64,000 bases of DNA from Streptomyces rhizoryzae (GCF_023155275.1 NZ_JALMUV010000021.1:1-64000); one strand, 5' to 3'. Positions 18,930 to 28,348 are shown, counted from the stretch's first letter. A program made the numbers and translations. Notes: generated from the sequence alone by a model not told the origin.

Positions 18930-19094
18930 GCTCCAGCCCCCCGCGCCCGCGCCATCCCGCGGCGCACCCCTCCCCGCGCGCACCGCGCCGCGCCTCCCAC
19001 GAGGAACGGCCCGCGCCGTGCCGCACCCCCTTTCCAGCCACCGCTGGCCGGGACCCCCGCGCGCCGCCCAGCACTTCCGCCGAGGAATCCGCCC

Positions 19095-19679
19095 ATGAAC
19101 AGCGACGTCCAGATCGCCGGCGACCCGCTCGCCCTCCCCCACCTCCTGCCGCCCGTCCCCGCCCACCCCGCGACCGTCGCCGGCTTCGTCGGCCTGGCCC
19201 GCGCGATCGCCGCCGACCGCGCGTCCTGGGCCCCGCTGGTCCGCTACGACGCCACCACCCGCTGGTACCACCGGCTGCGCACCGTCCCCGGGAGCACCGG
19301 CCCCGGCCGCGCCGCCCAGGTCCCCGTCGGCTACGAGGTGTGGCTGCTGAGCTGGCTCCCCGGCCAGGGCAGCGGACGGCACGACCACGGCCCGTCCTCG
19401 GGTGTACTGACCGTGCTGGAGGGCGAGTTGACCGAGCACGGCCCCGGCGGGACGCGGGCCCTGCCGGCCGGCGGCCGGGAGCGGGTCTTCGCCCCCGGCT
19501 ACGTCCACGAGGTCGTCAACGACGCCCTGGTGCCGGCCGTCAGCCTGCACGTGTACTTCCCCGGCCTGACCGAGATGCCGATGCGCCCCCGCCCGCGGCA
19601 CCGGCCGGCCGCGGGCACCCCCGCCGCACCGCGCACCGCCCTGGGCGCGGCCCCGGCCCCCGGGACCGCGGCGCCCTGA
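19095..19679 (+). CDS. Cysteine dioxygenase type I family protein
   Basis: This 194-residue cupin oxidises cysteine to cysteine sulfinate using iron and O2. The first metal motif is clear (GQGSGRHDHGPSSGVLTVLEG, about residues 93-113), and the third His is in the FAPGYVHEVVNDA segment. It starts MNSDVQIAGDPLALPHLLPP. The C-terminal 30 residues are Pro/Ala/Arg-rich and probably unstructured. A Cys-rich leader peptide precedes it, consistent with induction by its own substrate. It is followed 67 bp later by cofD. Confidence 0.88.
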   Translation: MNSDVQIAGDPLALPHLLPPVPAHPATVAGFVGLARAIAADRASWAPLVRYDATTRWYHRLRTVPGSTGPGRAAQVPVGYEVWLLSWLPGQGSGRHDHGPSSGVLTVLEGELTEHGPGGTRALPAGGRERVFAPGYVHEVVNDALVPAVSLHVYFPGLTEMPMRPRPRHRPAAGTPAAPRTALGAAPAPGTAAP

Positions 19680-19746
19680 CGACCGGGCGTTCCCGCCTCG
19701 CCCCCGTCCCGCGCCCGCCACCCGTCCGGCTGCGACACTTACCCGC

Positions 19747-20706
19747 ATGCGCATTGTGGTTCTGGCCGGCGGTATCGGCGGCGCCCGCTTCCTGCGGGGA
19801 CTGAAGGCAGCGGCTCCGGACGCGGAGATCACCGTCATCGGCAACACCGGCGACGACATCCACCTGTTCGGGCTGAAGGTGTGTCCGGACCTCGACACCG
19901 TGATGTACACGCTCGGCGGCGGCATCAACGAGGACCAGGGCTGGGGGCGGGCCGCCGAGACGTTCCGGGTCAAGGAGGAACTGGCCGCGTACGGCGTCGG
20001 ACCGGAGTGGTTCGGGCTGGGCGACCGGGACTTCGCCACCCACATCGTGCGGACCCAGATGCTCGGCGCCGGCTATCCGCTCAGCGCCGTCACCGAGGCG
20101 CTGTGCGACCGCTGGCAGCCCGGCGTGCGGCTGCTGCCGATGTCCGACGACCGGGTCGAGACCCACGTCGCCATCGAGGACGGGACCGGCGAGCGCAAGG
20201 CGGTGCACTTCCAGGAGTACTGGGTGCGGCTGCGGGCCTCGGTACCGGCGCTCGCCGTGGTGCCGGTCGGCGCCGAACAGGCCAAGCCCGCCCCCGGCGT
20301 CCTGGAGGCCCTCGCGGCCGCCGACGTGATCCTCTTCCCGCCGTCCAACCCGGTCGTCAGCGTCGGCACGATCCTGTCCGTACCCGGCATCCGGGAGGCC
20401 GTCGCCGAGGCCGCCGCCCCGGTCGTCGGCCTCTCCCCCATCGTCGGCGACGCCCCGGTGCGCGGTATGGCCGACAAGGTGCTGGAGGCGGTCGGCGTGG
20501 AGTCCACCGCGGCGGCGGTGGCCAAGCACTACGGCGCCGGCCTGCTGGACGGCTGGCTGGTGGACGAGGTCGACGCGGCCGCCGTCCCCGAGGTCGAGGC
20601 CGCCGGCATCCCCTGCCGCGCCGTCCCCCTGATGATGACGGACCTGGACGCCACCGCCGCCATGGCCCGCACGGCCCTCGCCCTGGCGGCGGAGGTACGG
20701 GGGTGA
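19747..20706 (+). CDS. cofD: 2-phospho-L-lactate / phosphoenolpyruvate guanylyl transferase-dependent F420 enzyme CofD (FbiA)
   Basis: This 319-residue enzyme joins the activated C3 unit to the deazaflavin FO in coenzyme F420 synthesis, giving (dehydro)F420-0. It opens with the typical MRIVVLAGGIGGARFLRGL and contains NTGDDIHLFGLKVCPDLDT and the VILFPPSNPVVSVGTIL segment of the family. It lacks an obvious ribosome-binding site and may be leaderless. Its TGA overlaps the GTG proposed for fbiB, so the two are coupled. Confidence 0.95.
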   Translation: MRIVVLAGGIGGARFLRGLKAAAPDAEITVIGNTGDDIHLFGLKVCPDLDTVMYTLGGGINEDQGWGRAAETFRVKEELAAYGVGPEWFGLGDRDFATHIVRTQMLGAGYPLSAVTEALCDRWQPGVRLLPMSDDRVETHVAIEDGTGERKAVHFQEYWVRLRASVPALAVVPVGAEQAKPAPGVLEALAAADVILFPPSNPVVSVGTILSVPGIREAVAEAAAPVVGLSPIVGDAPVRGMADKVLEAVGVESTAAAVAKHYGAGLLDGWLVDEVDAAAVPEVEAAGIPCRAVPLMMTDLDATAAMARTALALAAEVRG

Positions 20707-22475
20707 CGGGGGTGCCGGGAGCCTCGGGCCGGGCGGGGGTGCCGGAAGTGGCGAGTGTGGCTGCTGCCGTGGTGGGTGCTGCTGAGGTAAGGGATGCGGC
20801 TGCTGCGGTGGTGAGTGGTGCCGGAGTGACGGGTGGAGCTGGGGTGGCTGGGGTGACCGGGGGCGGGGCGGACGCCGGGGCGGCGGAGGTGCCCGGGTAT
20901 CGGGTGTGGGCCGTGCCCGGGATCCCGGAGGTGCAGCCGGGCGACGACCTCGTCAAGCTGATCGCGGCCGCGGTGTCCGGCGGAACGGCACCCCAACTGG
21001 CCGACGGGGACGTCCTGTTGGTCACCTCGAAGATCGTGAGCAAGGCGGAGGGCCGGATCGTCGAGGCCGCCGACCGCGAGGCGGCGATCGACGCCGAGAC
21101 GGTCCGGCTGGTGGCCCGCCGCGGCACCCTGCGGATCGTCGAGAACCGCCAGGGGCTGGTGATGGCCGCGGCCGGCGTGGACGCGTCCAACACCCCGTCC
21201 GGCACGATCCTGCTGCTGCCCGAGGACCCGGACGCCTCGGCCCGCGCGCTGCGGACCGGGCTGCGCGAGGCGCTCGGCGTGAACGTCGGCGTGGTCATCA
21301 GCGACACCTTCGGGCGGCCGTGGCGCAGCGGCCTGACCGACGTCGCCATCGGGGCGGCCGGGGTGCGGGTCCTGGACGACCTGCGCGGCGGCACCGACGC
21401 GTACGGCAACCCGCTGGTCGCCACGGTGGTCGCCACCGCGGACGAACTGGCCGCCGCCGGCGACCTGGTGAAGGGCAAGGCCACCGGCCTCCCGGTCGCG
21501 GTCGTCCGCGGCCTGCCGCACGTCGTACTGGGGCACGCGGCGGGGCCCGGTGCGGCGCCGGACACGGACACGACGGACACGGACACGACGCGGACGGGCG
21601 GCGGCGCCTCGGCCGATCCGGGTACCGGCAGCGGGGCGGAGGGCGAGCCGCATGGCGGCGCCCCTGGGGCCACGGGCGAGCCGTACGGCGGTATCCCTGG
21701 AGCCGAGGCCAGGCCGTACGGCGGGGCGCCCGGGGCCGAGGGCGAACCGGGCGGTGGCGGCGGGGCCGCGGGCCGCGCCGGGGGCGTCGCGGACGCCGGC
21801 CGCGAGGACGGGAGCGACCCGGGGGCGCGGGCGCTGGTGCGGAACGCCGCGGACGACATGTTCCGGCTGGGCACCTCCGAGGCGATCCGGGAGGCGGTGA
21901 CGCTGCGGCGCACGGTCCGGGAGTTCACCGACGACCCGGTGGACCCGGGCGCGGTACGGCGCGCGGTGGCCGCGGCGGTGACCGCGCCGGCCCCGCACCA
22001 CACCACACCGTGGCGGTTCGTCCTCCTGGAGTCCGCGGAGGCCCGCACCCGCCTGCTGGACGCGATGCGGGACGCCTGGATCGCCGATCTGCGCGCCGAC
22101 GGCAGGTCGGAGGAGGCCATCGCCCGGCGCGTCCGCCGCGGCGACGTGCTCCGCAACGCGCCCTACCTCGCCGTGCCGTGCATGGTCCTGGACGGCGCGC
22201 ACAGCTACCCGGACGCGCGGCGCAGCGCCGCCGAGCGCGAGATGTTCGTCGTGGCCCACGGCGCGGGCATCCAGAACTTCCTGGTCGCCCTGGCCGGCGA
22301 ACGGCTGGGCTCGGCGTGGATCTCCTCGACGATGTTCTGCCGCGACGTGGTCCGGGCGGCCCTGGACCTCCCGGCGGACTGGGAACCCATGGGCGCCGTC
22401 GCCATCGGCCGCCCGGCCACTCCCCCGACCACCCGCCCGCCCCGCCCACCCGAGGCGTTCGTCACGGTGCGCTGA
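20703..22475 (+). CDS. fbiB: F420:gamma-glutamyl ligase FbiB with nitroreductase domain
   Basis: If it starts at the GTG overlapping cofD, the protein has 590 residues, against about 450 in mycobacteria. Residues about 60-280 are the CofE ligase domain (DVLLVTSKIVSKAEGRIV, SDTFGRPWRSGLTDVAIGAA), which adds glutamates to F420. Residues about 375-590 are the FMN-dependent nitroreductase-like domain that reduces dehydro-F420-0. The extra length is a Val/Ala/Gly-rich N-terminal stretch of 60 residues and a 90-residue Gly/Pro/Thr linker with repeated GAPGAxGEPxGG units. Later in-frame GTG codons, such as the one near 20888, could be the true start. Confidence 0.92.
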   Translation: MTGVPGASGRAGVPEVASVAAAVVGAAEVRDAAAAVVSGAGVTGGAGVAGVTGGGADAGAAEVPGYRVWAVPGIPEVQPGDDLVKLIAAAVSGGTAPQLADGDVLLVTSKIVSKAEGRIVEAADREAAIDAETVRLVARRGTLRIVENRQGLVMAAAGVDASNTPSGTILLLPEDPDASARALRTGLREALGVNVGVVISDTFGRPWRSGLTDVAIGAAGVRVLDDLRGGTDAYGNPLVATVVATADELAAAGDLVKGKATGLPVAVVRGLPHVVLGHAAGPGAAPDTDTTDTDTTRTGGGASADPGTGSGAEGEPHGGAPGATGEPYGGIPGAEARPYGGAPGAEGEPGGGGGAAGRAGGVADAGREDGSDPGARALVRNAADDMFRLGTSEAIREAVTLRRTVREFTDDPVDPGAVRRAVAAAVTAPAPHHTTPWRFVLLESAEARTRLLDAMRDAWIADLRADGRSEEAIARRVRRGDVLRNAPYLAVPCMVLDGAHSYPDARRSAAEREMFVVAHGAGIQNFLVALAGERLGSAWISSTMFCRDVVRAALDLPADWEPMGAVAIGRPATPPTTRPPRPPEAFVTVR

Positions 22476-22616
22476 GAACGGCGCCGGGAGCCGGGCCAGT
22501 AGCTGCGGGCCGGGGACGGGGAGGGGCGGTCGGCCGCGAGCAGGTAGCCGGGGCGCGGGCCGGAGCCGAAGGCCCCGCGCCACCCATCCCGCGTCGCGCA
22601 ACCCGCCCCGGGTCGT

Positions 22617-22644
22617 GCCTCCCGCCTCCCGCCTCCCGCCTCCC
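22617..22644. repeat. 7-bp tandem repeat, four copies
   Basis: GCCTCCC is repeated four times in the 172-bp gap between the convergent fbiB and DNA glycosylase genes, ending 4 bp before the glycosylase stop codon. Confidence 0.75.
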
Positions 22645-22647
22645 GCG

Positions 22648-23553
22648 TCACAGCCTGGCGATGTCGCCCACCGGGAAGCGCGGGGCGCGGCGGGGCGGGA
22701 CGAGGCCGGAGAGCAGGATCATCCTCGCCGCCCGGTGCCGCTGGCCCTCGTAGGGCGCGAGCAGTTCGAGCATCTCCTCGTCGGTGGCGCCCCGGCGGCC
22801 GGTGAGCGCATAGCCGATGATCTTCGGCAGGTGCAGGTCGCCGACGGTGATCGCGTCGGGCGCGCCCAGCACGCGTTGGAGCGTCTCGGCCGCCGTCCAG
22901 GGGCCGATGCCCGGTATCGCGGTCAGCCGGCGGGTGGCCTCGGCGAGGTCCATCCGCGCGGCCTCCTCCATACGGGCCGCCACCCGCACCGCGCGCAGGA
23001 TCGCCGACGACCGCTTGGCGTCGACGCCCGCCCGGTGCCACTCCCAGGACGGGATCAGCGCCCAGCCGCGCGGGTCGGGCATCACCCGCAGCCGGTCCCA
23101 CGGGCCGGGCGCGGGGGTGCCGTGCCGCTGGAGCAGCAGCCGCCAGGCGCGGTACGCCTCGTCGCTGGTGACCTTCTGCTCCAGCACCGAGGGGATCAGT
23201 GACTCCAGGACCAGGCCGGTGCGGGCGAGGCGGACGCCGGGGTGGCGGCGGCGCGCCTCGTGCACGACGCGGTGCCGGGCGGTCAGCGCTTCGGGCTCGT
23301 CGGACTCACCGAGCAGCTCCGGCAGGTGCTCCAGCAGCCACTCCGCGCCGGGGCCCCATGCCGTCGCGATCACGCAGCCCTCGGCGGGGCGGGCCACCAG
23401 GCGCAGGGTGCCGGGGCCGGCGGGCGTACGGCTGGCGCGCCAGATCTCGTCGCCGCGGACCGCGTACGCCGGGTCGCCGGGGCCCCGGGACAGCACCCCG
23501 AGGGTGCGGTGCAGGTCGTACGGGCCGGGCGGGACCCAGGTGCGGGCGGGCAT
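22648..23553 (-). CDS. DNA-3-methyladenine glycosylase family (HhH-GPD, AlkA-like)
   Basis: This 301-residue base-excision repair enzyme carries the helix-hairpin-helix motif LTAIPGIGPWTAAETLQRVL (about residues 212-231). The catalytic Asp follows in AITVGDLHLPK. The N-terminal half has the AlkA-like beta region and LIPSVLEQKVTSDEAYRAWR. It removes alkylated bases from DNA. The gene stands alone on the minus strand, 81 bp downstream of the amidase start region, and is convergent with fbiB. Confidence 0.9.
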   Translation of the reverse strand: MPARTWVPPGPYDLHRTLGVLSRGPGDPAYAVRGDEIWRASRTPAGPGTLRLVARPAEGCVIATAWGPGAEWLLEHLPELLGESDEPEALTARHRVVHEARRRHPGVRLARTGLVLESLIPSVLEQKVTSDEAYRAWRLLLQRHGTPAPGPWDRLRVMPDPRGWALIPSWEWHRAGVDAKRSSAILRAVRVAARMEEAARMDLAEATRRLTAIPGIGPWTAAETLQRVLGAPDAITVGDLHLPKIIGYALTGRRGATDEEMLELLAPYEGQRHRAARMILLSGLVPPRRAPRFPVGDIARL

Positions 23554-23634
23554 GCGGCCAGGTTAGGCGATCCGGGCGGCGGGCCCGCCGGGCTGTGGAC
23601 GGCGGCCGGGCTGTGGACAACGGAAAGGCTGAGG

Positions 23635-25587
23635 TCAGCGGCCCTGGAGGCGGGCGGCGGTTTCGCGGAGGGCGGGGAGGTCGGCGTAGAGGCGGGCGCC
23701 GGGGCATTCGGTCTTGTAGCCGTCGCGGTGGCCGGAGATGACGTGCTGCCGGACGACCTTGCCCTTGGGGTAGAGGTTGCCGCCCGTGGAGGTCATCGGG
23801 GTGCGGCCGCGCGGGTCGGCGCCGTACAGGCCGAGTTTCCAGGCCGTGAGCCGGCCGAGGGCCTCGATGGCGGGGGCCGGCGGCGCGAGCTTGCCGAACG
23901 AGCCGAGCAGGGCGATGCCGGTGCTGTCGTTGTTGAAGCCGAGGGTGTGGGCGCCGAGCACGGGTTTGGCGACGCCGCCGGCCCGGCCCTCGTAGATCGT
24001 GCCGCACTTGTCGATGAGGAAGTTGTAGCCGATGTCGCGCCAGTGGCTGCTCTTGACGTGGTAGCGGTACAGGCCGCGGATGACCGAAGGGGCCTGGGCG
24101 CAGGTGTAGTTGTTGCCGGTGGCGCTGTGGTGGACGAAGGCCGCGCGGACGGTGCGGGTGTAGACGAAGCGGGCCTCGCGGAGTTTCTCGTCGGCCCCCC
24201 AGCCGGCGCGGGTGACGATGCGGGGCCGGGCGCCGATGTGGACCGGGTCGGCGGGGATGCGCCCGCCGGCCGCCGGGATGTCGGTGCGGGCGGCGGTGGC
24301 CTGGTCGGCGGCGGGGATCTCGGTGGCGCCGAGCGGCACCAGCGCGGCGTTCGCGGCGGAACTGGCGGTGGCTTCGGGGGTGGCGGGCGGGCCGCCGCGG
24401 ACGACGGGGGTGTCCGGGCCGGGGTCGACGAGTTCCAGGCGCAGGCCGTGCGGGAGGGCGGCGGTGGCGCGGTGGGCGTCGGGGAGGGTGAGGCGGAGCT
24501 GGACCGCGTCGCTGACGCCGACCCACAGGGGCGCGGTGCTGCCGCGGGCGGGGGTGCCGCCGCCTTCACCGGCGCCCGGGTCGGGGGCGTCGTCGGTGTC
24601 GGTCTGGAGCTCCTGCCAGGCGGACCAGGCGCCGCTGTCGCGGGCGCGGGTGCGGACCTGCGCGCGGCCGTGCAGGGGGGCGGTGGCGTCGTCCCAGACG
24701 ACGCCGACGAGGGAGAACGGCTGGACGCTGCGGGCCGTGAGAGTGCGGACTGTGGGGCCGGAGGGGCTGAAGGGTCCGAAGGGTCCGAAGGGGACAGTCT
24801 GGGGGGAGGTCGCTGTCCGGGCGGCGGTGGCGCCTGGGTGGGTGGCCGAGGCTGCGTAACGGGCAGCGGACGGGGCGTCAGGGGCTACGGGGCTCACAGG
24901 GTTCCCCTGGCCCGCCGGACTTCCCTGACTCGCCGAGCCTCTCTGACTCGCCGGGCGTCCTTGGCTCGACTGCCTTCCCTGACTCGCCGGGCTTCCCTGG
25001 CCCGCAGGGCTCCCCTGGCTCACCGGGCTTACCTGACTCACCGGGCCTACCGGGCTTCCGGGCTTTCTCGCGTACCCCTGGTGTCCCGGGTGCCCTGGGT
25101 GTCCCGGGTGCCCCAGCTGCCCCAGCTGCCCCAGGTGCCCCGGCTGCCCCACGGGCCGCGGGCCTTGCGCGCCTCCCGGGCCGCCGGGCTCTCCTCCGGT
25201 GCCCGCGGTCCCGCCGGTACCCGCCGTCCCCGCCAGGAGGTCGTCCAAGGGCAGGGACTGGGTGGCGCCCGGCAGTTCGCCGGTGCGTACGGGGGCGGAC
25301 GCGGTGACCGGGCCCGGGGCCGGTACGCGCCGGCCGGCCCCGCCCCCGGCCCCGTCCGAGGGGAGGCGAGCGCCCAGGGGGAGGCCCGGCCCCGGGAGAA
25401 CGCGAGGGCCCGGTTCCGTACGGGCGGGGTGCCCGGCGGCCGGTGCCGTGACTGACGGGGGCTCAGCGGCCGTCCCCGAGGGACCTCCGGCCGCCGGTCC
25501 CGGGGCGTGTGCCGTCGCCGAGTTGGGGGGCAGGAGGACGGCGGCCGTGCAGGCGGCGCCGAGGCAGGTCGTGAGGAAGGGGCGCAT
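23635..25587 (-). CDS. Secreted N-acetylmuramoyl-L-alanine amidase (PGRP type) with repeat stalk
   Basis: This 650-residue protein is best started at the ATG at 25587 (AGGA just upstream, followed by signal peptide MRPFLTTCLGAACTAAVLLP). Residues about 130-240 are low complexity: glycine every third residue (GHPGHPGHPGHQG) and then SPAxQG-type hexapeptides. A beta-rich domain follows (about 250-400). The C-terminal domain (456-650) is a peptidoglycan recognition amidase with zinc ligands in FVHHSATGN, the catalytic-site Tyr in DIGYNFLID, His in VISGHRDG and Cys in TECPG. It is expected to cut the bond between muramic acid and the stem peptide outside the cell. Confidence 0.92.
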   Translation of the reverse strand: MRPFLTTCLGAACTAAVLLPPNSATAHAPGPAAGGPSGTAAEPPSVTAPAAGHPARTEPGPRVLPGPGLPLGARLPSDGAGGGAGRRVPAPGPVTASAPVRTGELPGATQSLPLDDLLAGTAGTGGTAGTGGEPGGPGGAQGPRPVGQPGHLGQLGQLGHPGHPGHPGHQGYARKPGSPVGPVSQVSPVSQGSPAGQGSPASQGRQSSQGRPASQRGSASQGSPAGQGNPVSPVAPDAPSAARYAASATHPGATAARTATSPQTVPFGPFGPFSPSGPTVRTLTARSVQPFSLVGVVWDDATAPLHGRAQVRTRARDSGAWSAWQELQTDTDDAPDPGAGEGGGTPARGSTAPLWVGVSDAVQLRLTLPDAHRATAALPHGLRLELVDPGPDTPVVRGGPPATPEATASSAANAALVPLGATEIPAADQATAARTDIPAAGGRIPADPVHIGARPRIVTRAGWGADEKLREARFVYTRTVRAAFVHHSATGNNYTCAQAPSVIRGLYRYHVKSSHWRDIGYNFLIDKCGTIYEGRAGGVAKPVLGAHTLGFNNDSTGIALLGSFGKLAPPAPAIEALGRLTAWKLGLYGADPRGRTPMTSTGGNLYPKGKVVRQHVISGHRDGYKTECPGARLYADLPALRETAARLQGR

Positions 25588-25714
25588 GGGAAATCCTGGG
25601 CACGGCGCGGGGCAACGCGCCATCGCTGGTCTGACGGGTCATCGGCCGATCCGGTGGCCGGTCCGCGGCGTACCGGACTGACCGTCAGCGGGCGCCGCGC
25701 GTACCCTGGCGGCG

Positions 25715-26473
25715 ATGAACGCCATCGATCGCACCCCCGCCGACCTGCTCGGTTCCGCGCTCGCCGCGGACCCGGCCCGCCCGCTGGTGACCTTCTACGA
25801 CGATGCCACCGGTGAACGGGTGGAACTGTCCGTCGCGACCTTCGCCAATTGGGTGGCGAAGACCGCCAACTACCTCCAGGGTGATCTGGCCGCCGAGCCG
25901 GGTGACCGGCTGGCGCTGCTGCTGCCGGCCCACTGGCAGACCGCCGTGTGGCTGCTGGCGTGTGCGTCGGTGGGCGTGGTGGCGGACGTCGGGGGTGATC
26001 CGGCGGCGGCCGATCTGGTCGTCAGCGGGCCGGACACGCTCGATGCGGCGCGGGCGTGTTCCGGGGAGCGGGTGGCGCTGGCGCTGCGTCCGCTGGGCGG
26101 CCGGTTCCCGCAGCCGCCGGCGGGTTTCGCGGACTACGCGGTGGAGGTTCCGGGGCAGGGTGACCGGTTCGCGCCGTTCGTACCGGTGGATCCGGGGGCG
26201 CCGGCGCTGGTGGCCGGTGCGGTGGAGCTGACCGGGGCGGAGATCGGGGCGCGGGCGCTGGCGGATGCGGCGGCGGCCGGGATGCCCGAGGCGCCGCGGG
26301 TGCTGTCGGGGCTGCCGTACGACACGTGGCGGGGGCTGTCGTTCGGGCTGTACGCGCCGCTGGCGGCGGGTGGCTCGGTGGTGCTGTGCCGGCACGTGGA
26401 GCGGCTGGACGAGGCGGCGCTGGCGGATCGCACGGCGGCCGAGAAGGTGACGTTCACCGCGCCGCAAGCCTGA
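25715..26473 (+). CDS. TIGR03089 family protein (degenerate AMP-binding fold)
   Basis: This 252-residue protein resembles the N-terminal part of adenylate-forming enzymes (VTFYDDATGERVELSVATFANWVAKTANYL cut short here by the writing limit; then LALLLPAHWQTAVWLLAC). It lacks the P-loop and the C-terminal lid, so it probably does not make acyl-adenylates. The family is actinobacterial and usually lies beside LCP genes, as here. A TACCCT box 8-10 nt ahead of the ATG suggests a leaderless message. Confidence 0.8.
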   Translation: MNAIDRTPADLLGSALAADPARPLVTFYDDATGERVELSVATFANWVAKTANYLQGDLAAEPGDRLALLLPAHWQTAVWLLACASVGVVADVGGDPAAADLVVSGPDTLDAARACSGERVALALRPLGGRFPQPPAGFADYAVEVPGQGDRFAPFVPVDPGAPALVAGAVELTGAEIGARALADAAAAGMPEAPRVLSGLPYDTWRGLSFGLYAPLAAGGSVVLCRHVERLDEAALADRTAAEKVTFTAPQA

Positions 26474-26860
26474 GCCGCGTCCCGCAAACCTGAGCCGCGG
26501 ACCTGAGCCGCGTCCCGTGAACGCGGTCCGCAGACGCGGGCCGCGGGCACGTGCCGCGGACGCGCCCCCACCGTCCCTCGCCGGCCGGAAGACGGCACCC
26601 GCCCCACCCCGGACACCGGCCGAACCAGCCCCTCGCCGCCCGTCGGCAAGCCCCCCTCCCGCACGCCTCCCCCTCCGCCCCCTTCCGCCTCTTCCGCCCT
26701 TCCCTCCCCCGTCCGGCGGAGGGGGATCGGTGTCGGGCGGGCCGGGTGGGGCGGGTGGGGCCATGCTCGATGTATGCAGGCCCGGTGGGTGCGGGGGCCG
26801 GCGGGGCGCCGTCCGGTGGTGCCCGGCGCGGGGCCGCCGACTCCGTGAGGAGGGACGCAG
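26474..26860. other. 387-bp intergenic region ahead of the first LCP gene
   Basis: It begins with short repeated CTGAGCCGCG units (26471-26515) and continues with a pyrimidine-rich stretch around 26640-26710. A ribosome-binding site GAGGAGGGA sits just before the LCP gene start. I see no gene or RNA in it. Confidence 0.5.
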
Positions 26861-28102
26861 GTGACCGAGAGCCCCGAGACCCCGCCCGGCCGCGGCCGTT
26901 CCCGGAAGCCGGCGCGGTTCCAGGGGTGGCCGGAGCGGCCGGTGGGACTGCTGGGGACGGACCGGCCGGGGGCGCCGCGGACGCCGCCGCCGTGGCACCG
27001 GCGGTGGCTGCGGGCCGGGGTGCTGGCGCTGGCGGTGGCGGTGCTGGCGTCGGGGGCGCTGGGGTGGGCGATCTGGACGCGGCTGAACGGGAACATCCGG
27101 TCGGACAGCGCGACCGAGCGGGAGCTGGAGAAGTACGAGTCGGAGCGGCCGCCGGCGGGCCCGCCGAACGCGCAGAACATCCTGCTGATCGGTTCGGACA
27201 ACCGGGCCGGGGCGAACCGGGAGTACGGGGCGGACAACGGCACGCAGCGGTCGGACACCACGATCCTGCTGCATCTGGCGGCGGACCGGCGCAGCGCGAC
27301 GGCGGTGAGCATCCCGCGGGATCTGATGGTGCTGGTGCCGCACTGCAAGCGGGCGGACGGGACGGAGTCGGCGCCGCAGAAGGTGCAGTTCAACTGGGCG
27401 TTCGCGTTCGGGGGTGCGGCGTGTGCGATCCGTACGGTGGAGCGGATGACGCGGATCCGGATCGACCACCACATCATCGTGGACTTCACCGGGTTCAAGA
27501 ACATGGTGGACGCGGTGCACGGGGTGCAGGTGTGTCTGGCGCGGCCGATGCGGGACGAGGAGGCGCATCTGTCGCTGCCGGCGGGGCGGCAGACGCTGGA
27601 CGGGGAGGCGGCCCTGGGGTACGTGCGGGCGCGCAAGTCGGTGGGGGACGGCAGCGACACCCAGCGGATGGCCCGGCAGCAGCAGTTCCTGGGGGCGCTG
27701 GTGAAGAAAGTGCAGAGCAATGGGGTGCTGCTGAATCCGATGCGGCTGTATCCGGTGATGGATGCGGCGACGAGTTCGCTGACGACCGATGCGGGTCTGG
27801 CGTCGCTCCGGGGTTTGTACGAATTGGTCCGCAGTATGCGGGGCATTCCCACCGCGCATGTGCAGTTCCTGACCGTGCCGCGTACCGAGTACCGCTACGA
27901 CCCGAATCGGGATGAGCTGGTGGAGCCGGATGCGGAGCGGCTCTTCGGGCGGTTGCGGAAGGATCTTCCGGTGGCGGTGGCGGCGCGGCGGGCGGGGGAC
28001 GGGAAGGGCGGCGGGGCGGGGCGCGGGGGGCGGCCGGCGCCGGCGGGAAGTGCGGTGCCGGTCTTTCCGGGGAGTACCGCGGACCGCGCGGCCTGCGAAT
28101 AA
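26861..28102 (+). CDS. LytR-CpsA-Psr (LCP) family protein 1
   Basis: This 413-residue membrane-anchored protein has a cytoplasmic Arg/Pro-rich N terminus, one membrane helix (about residues 48-70) and an extracytoplasmic LCP domain (about 105-330). Key elements are NILLIGSDNR, the RSDTTILLHLAAD metal motif, VSIPRDLMV and the ALGYVRARKSVGDGSD arginine cluster. LCP enzymes move undecaprenyl-phosphate-linked glycopolymers onto peptidoglycan. Unlike LCP 2, 3 and 4 it has no LytR_C domain. The GTG start has GAGGAGGGA upstream. Confidence 0.92.
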   Translation: MTESPETPPGRGRSRKPARFQGWPERPVGLLGTDRPGAPRTPPPWHRRWLRAGVLALAVAVLASGALGWAIWTRLNGNIRSDSATERELEKYESERPPAGPPNAQNILLIGSDNRAGANREYGADNGTQRSDTTILLHLAADRRSATAVSIPRDLMVLVPHCKRADGTESAPQKVQFNWAFAFGGAACAIRTVERMTRIRIDHHIIVDFTGFKNMVDAVHGVQVCLARPMRDEEAHLSLPAGRQTLDGEAALGYVRARKSVGDGSDTQRMARQQQFLGALVKKVQSNGVLLNPMRLYPVMDAATSSLTTDAGLASLRGLYELVRSMRGIPTAHVQFLTVPRTEYRYDPNRDELVEPDAERLFGRLRKDLPVAVAARRAGDGKGGGAGRGGRPAPAGSAVPVFPGSTADRAACE

Positions 28103-28348
28103 AAACGCCGCAAAGGGTTCCGGGGAACGGCGAAGAAAATGGGCGGATTGCCCAGTTGTAGGGAAGTGGAATTTGTCACGGGCGTCGCTCGACGCTGAAC
28201 TGGGCGGATAGTGTGAGCGATCCGGTCCGCCCGACCAGCTGGCCGCTGACCGCCGAGCAAGCAACCGAAACCACCTGACACAGGATCGACCGACCGTGCG
28301 CCTGGAGGGGATGGCGCCGCGTGGTACCGACGGAGGACTCAAGGCACC

